A stretch of 64,000 nt of DNA from assembly GCA_003024785.1 (NCBI GenBank), contig PUQB01000830.1:1-64000 (forward strand), written 5' to 3'. Numbering within the stretch: position 1 is the first letter of the stretch; each line of letters begins with the position of its first letter. The notes beneath the pieces were generated by a model that worked only from the letters and a program-made list of their open reading frames with translations, had not been told where the DNA came from and did not search any database. Shown here in pieces: positions 59,870 through 64,000 of the stretch. The stretch comes from Selaginella tamariscina (lineage: Eukaryota > Streptophyta > Lycopodiopsida > Selaginellales > Selaginellaceae). The position numbers and the translations under genes are program-made.

Positions 59870-62200
59870 TCAACAGATTTTTGGAATTAGAAGAGGAAAC
59901 AATTACTTGGTGGTAAGAGTTTTGAATGGGAAAAAGCAAATAAATACTATTTAAACGACTTGAAGGTCGATATAAAATTATTAATAAAAACCATTAGGGA
60001 TCATGTTATATTTGGAAGAATTAACCCACATCAAAAGTAAAGAAAGAACTGAAACAGCCATTATTAAAATCATATTTAATAAAACTTTTGTCATAGTTAT
60101 TTTAGATTTTATAAATATATTACACACGTGTGATTAAGAGACAAGAACCATAATAATAACAAATACCATTTTAATTATTAATTTTAAATTTATTTTAAGT
60201 ATAAAGACAGACATGTTTTGCATATTTCATATATGTTGTGTCATTGCTCCTTTGTTCATGTGAAATCTTAGTATATTCTATTTCATAGTACATTATATTG
60301 CTGATAATTTATAATGTTATAGTTTATTATTAATTTTACAAAATATTGATTGTAAACTTAAAATTTTATTTATTTAACTTATTATTGCATGTCATGATAT
60401 ATAATTATTAATTTATGAATTCATTTTTTTACTTAAATGCTATGTATTAAAATAATTTATATGTTATCCAAGAAAGAATAATATATCGATTAGTTTCAAG
60501 GACTTCAAAGGTTAACTTATGAGTTGATTTTATAATTAAATTTATAATAAATTTAATTAGTATATTTATCAAAAGAATAATAAAATATAAACATATATAT
60601 GTTAGACTTCAAATACAAAACTTCTTCACTTTTACACATGTGGTTAGCAAATAATCATCGTTAGAACAAATATAATCAATTTAAAATGTATACATGAACA
60701 TCAAAATATATATGTACCACATATACAGCTTTTTAGAATTAAATAAATAATAAAATAGTGAGTTTGAAAATTCAAATTAAAAAAATCTAAGAAAATAAAA
60801 ATTAAAATATTACTGATGCTTTATTATAAAATAAACAAGTCACAAAAGTAATATGTAAGTTTTAGTAATAATAAAAATTACTTAATAAAATTTCTCTCCC
60901 AATGTGTGAGAATATCATAAAATAAGCAATGAATTATGGTTTATTCAAATATAATGTGACAATACTACAAAATAAATTATGAATTATATTCTATTCAACT
61001 ATACATCCACATGATTTAAAGGTTAACATGTTGATTAAAACATAAATTTGTAGAGTCAATTTTAATGATTGTAAGTTATAATAAATAATTAAATATTTAT
61101 CCTAAAAAATAATAAAAATACATTTAAAAGATACATGCATATATGAATGCATTATTTAAATGTAATAATATGAAGAAATTGTTAATTATTAAGTATATTT
61201 TAATAATCATTTAAGAAAATGTTAATTCTTTTATAAAACAAGTAAATGACTTATTTACTCTCCTTATGTATAAAGTCTATTATAAATTTTTATTTTCTTT
61301 GTATTTATTAATAATAAATACATAAACATCACATTAAAAAAAGGTGAAGACATATGACTATTGTGTTTAGGAGTCGTAAGTTAAATATTTTTTCTTTTAA
61401 AATTTTAATTAATTTGAATGTAAGTTTGAAACTTAATATTAAAGTTGTATATGCCAAAATATTTTCAAGAATATTATTAGGAATCTTAAATAACTTAAGT
61501 AATATTGATATTTATATAGAATTATAATATTTTGTAATACATAAACATATAAACATTATGAAAGAATCAAAGTTCACTTCAATTCATATTTCATAATTTT
61601 CAATTGGGTATTTGAAATTTTAAACAAAATATTTAAGAATTAAATTATTTGATTATGTAAGCTTAATTATTATAAATTGATGAAAGCATTATATATGAAG
61701 AAGAAGAATATAAGCTCAAACATAACTTTAAAACAAAAAAGAAATAATACTTTCATTATAGGATTTGAATAAGAAAAGAAAACATAATATGAAATGCATA
61801 AGTTAAACTTGATAAGTATGTATGCATATACATTTTATTTTTGTCACTAATATTCATACATATTTAAATGTCCACATTAAATTGTTATTGTAAGATTGTT
61901 ATCTTGAGTGTGTTTAATTATTAATTTTGAATGTGAATATAAAATTATTAATACAAGAAATGGTTTGCTATCCTTTAAGAATATTAAAGAAATTAAATCA
62001 GAAAAGTTAAGAAACATCACATTCAAATCAGAAAAAAATTAAGAAGAGAAACTGAAATAAAAATTTGTAATTGAAATGATAAAAGAGTTAAAGAATAAAA
62101 TCAATAATTGTCACTATAAAAATATTTATACAATTATATATTTAATAAATCATTTATATAGATATACGTATACTTCCAATATTACATTAATGTATAATAG
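59870..62200. other. Very AT-rich, no gene seen
   Basis: No recognisable coding or RNA gene. It replaces the 12.25-17.8 kb part of unit A (SCPL genes), so that part was either lost here or gained there. Confidence 0.55.
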
Positions 62201-62283
62201 CATATTAAATAAATAGGTTTACTCTTCTTCAAATAAAGAAATATACATGTATATAATAAATAAAACGAGGCAAGATTACAATT

Positions 62284-62363
62284 GATAAAATGGAAGGATA
62301 CAAAGAAGATTAACATGTCCCTTCGCAAGAATGACATGCACAAATTGAAAATGGTTTAAATTT
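62284..62363 (+). pseudogene. U6 snRNA-like copy B, 5'-truncated
   Basis: Contains GATAAAATGGAAGGATACA, AAGAAGATTAACATG, TCCCTTCGCAAGAATGACAT and GCACAAATTGAAAATGGT. It keeps the AGAAGATTA segment better than copy A but has lost bases elsewhere. The same flanks as copy A show it was duplicated with the unit. The 5' stem-loop is missing. Confidence 0.7.
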
Positions 62364-62919
62364 AATATTCTAATCAGTGATATTCATGAAAATTCAATTA
62401 TTTTTTCTTGCTTGCCCATGTTTTGTTTTTTGCAATTTGATTTATCAAAATTCAATATGTTTCATAATTTCTTATTTTATTTTTGTTTTCTAATGCTTAC
62501 CGGATTTATCTTTAACTCAAAAATTCTATTTGACTTCTTTATATTAAGTTGGGATTTAACTGTATTTCTATATAATATGAAAATTCAAATAAATTATGCA
62601 CACAGAATATTATTTCAAATATAAAAGCACAAATATTATTAAACTTCATACAAGCGAAGGTTTATACTGAAGCCAACGATTGTTTAATTCGATCCTTATG
62701 TACATGCTGAAGACTTACATGAGAAAGAGAATCTGATAAGATACCTAGTTTAAAGGTGACCAGAGCGCAATAAATGAATTTTGAGACGACCAGACTAGCA
62801 ATTTGCTATCCTTTGAAAAGCAAACACCAGTCACCTGTAATGGATTACATTATAATTATTTAAAATTATTAAATTATATTTGTCAGAAAATCATAATAAT
62901 ATAGGCTTGAATACTATAT

Positions 62920-63049
62920 AAAGTATTGAGTGATATTTTAGTATAGCAAGTGGTATCCTTCGATTGTAGTCATAAATCTGCACCCTGTTATCATTCAACA
63001 TAAAAATAGTATCATAAATGTGTACGTGTGTGTGTGTGTGTGTGTGTGG

Positions 63050-63092
<43 letters not shown>

Positions 63093-64000
63093 TATTGTAG
63101 TTTTAACTTGTTATTAAGTAAAGTCAATGATAAAGACATGTATATATACTCTCCCTATACTTACAGATATATCTATATATGTATATATTTAAGTTTACCT
63201 CATCCACCTAACAGCAATTTTGCCATCTGGACGTATGGAAACATCTCCAATACCAGGACGCTCACGACATATTCTTTTTACTGATGTAAATGTGTTCTGT
63301 AAAGACATTATTTATAATACATTATGTTATATGTACATCTTCCTCCCTCCTCCTCTCTCTGTCTCTATGTGTGTGTGTATCTGTGTGTGCATATGTATAT
63401 GTACAGATAACAGAAATAATCATTATAGTACTGCATTATGCACTCATCAATGGTTGAACTACCTGGGTATTATCAATGTTGAAAAAGATGGTCTTGTCAT
63501 CAGCAGCTCCAGAGATGCCACCTCGGCAAGATGTATCCAACGTAATACTAAGCACTAACCAGACCAAAACCCTTTAAGCCATCAAAAGAGAAGGAACTTT
63601 TGCAAATATATAAACACATCCGTAGACGATATGTTCTGTAATATATGTATGTACGCATATGTAACTTACCAGGTTCGGTGTGGAAACGAGTAGAAATGCG
63701 TGGTAACTTGGGGTTCCGTAAATCCCATAATGCATGGTTCCATCTTCATATCCAGTAAGTACGTTCAGTGTTTCATTATGTCCAGGCGGCACAAAGAGTT
63801 GCAAAGCCATGCATTTTCTTTCAAATTGGTTTCACCACACATAACACTTGATATGCGTATGTATTGAATTGCGGGTTATAATTGAAGTGTAAGTAGGCTG
63901 ACTTGCCTGAGCTTTTGGCATCCGAAGGACGAGAAAACTGTTGCACACGCTTTGCTGAGTCAATATCCCAAACTTCAGCCTGCAAATTACAAAGCTTTGT
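62920..64000 (-). pseudogene. DSE1-type WD40 protein, C-terminal part (copy B), runs off the window
   Basis: Minus-strand exons: 63920-63985 (AEVWDIDSAKRVQQFSRPSD-like), 63680-63815 (MALQLFVPPGHNETLNVLTG, YEDGTM, LPRISTRFHTEP across small frame breaks), 63470-63590 (FDGLKGFGLVSA ... DTSCRGGISGAADDKTIFFN), 63215-63300 (NTFTSVKRICRERPGIGDV, SIRPDGKIA) and 62925-63005 (NDNRVQIYDYNRRIPLAILK). Unlike unit A, the YEDG-TM exon is continuous here, which gives the ancestral structure. N-terminal exons should lie beyond 64000. Confidence 0.82.
63020..63092. repeat. (GT)n(GA)n microsatellite
   Basis: The counterpart of 18553-18612 in the same DSE1 intron. Confidence 0.9.

Noticed and set aside
1..64000. 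tRNA or rRNA genes
   Set aside because: No cloverleaf with A and B boxes and no rRNA segment was recognised on either strand; a tRNAscan-type search was not possible here.

Overview
This is a nuclear land-plant sequence. It is AT-rich, has GT-AG introns, is full of CT/CA/GA/AT microsatellites, and carries plant-type families: a G-type lectin receptor kinase, serine carboxypeptidase-like (SCPL) genes, PPR repeats, a DSE1-type WD40 protein, a chromovirus-type Ty3/gypsy element and U6 snRNA-like copies. Runs of 31-residue PPR repeats hint at a lycophyte, fern or bryophyte, but I cannot name a species. Almost every coding region is broken by single-base indels, and the two long duplicate copies are broken at different places. 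Either the sequence is decayed or it is an indel-prone long-read assembly, so 'pseudogene' calls are provisional.

Layout. 0.09-6.94 kb: a complete but frameshifted Ty3/gypsy element on the minus strand (both LTRs, PBS, PPT, gag to chromodomain). 7.2-12.2 kb: unit A of a segmental duplication with a receptor kinase pseudogene. 11.7-17 kb: SCPL pieces and one nearly complete SCPL gene. 17.9-19.3 kb: a U6-like copy and the C-terminal half of a DSE1 WD40 gene (minus strand). 23.2-24.8 kb: the N-terminal half of DSE1 (plus strand). The two halves would be rejoined by inverting about 5.5 kb. 24.8-30.8 kb: a BIG-type ARF-GEF piece, unrecognised multi-exon material and an unrecognised minus-strand gene. 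31.06-31.95 kb: a solo LTR with a target-site duplication. 32.7-39.4 kb: PPR fragments and two minus-strand SCPL pseudogenes, one with a PPR block inside it. 54.2-64 kb: unit B of the segmental duplication (receptor kinase, SCPL last exon, U6-like copy, DSE1 C-half).

The most unusual region is 40.3-53.4 kb. A minus-strand gene or gene pair combines a ParB-like motif, a possible methyltransferase-like segment and an FCP1-type HAD phosphatase. A divergent plus-strand gene encodes a protein of the type labelled DUF7869, with conserved acidic blocks suggesting an RNase H-like fold. Between them lie two arrays of the perfect 18-bp palindrome GGCGGGATTAATCCCGCC, 7 exact copies at 45.1-46.3 kb and 10 at 49.3-50.0 kb plus many variants, spaced about 43-45 bp. 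The core is kept while the spacers differ between arrays. Both divergent proteins seem to start with a similar small 'GD-V ... E-G-G' segment. I read this as a candidate undescribed mobile or site-specific DNA-binding system: a divergent operon-like pair built around iteron- or parS-like sites.
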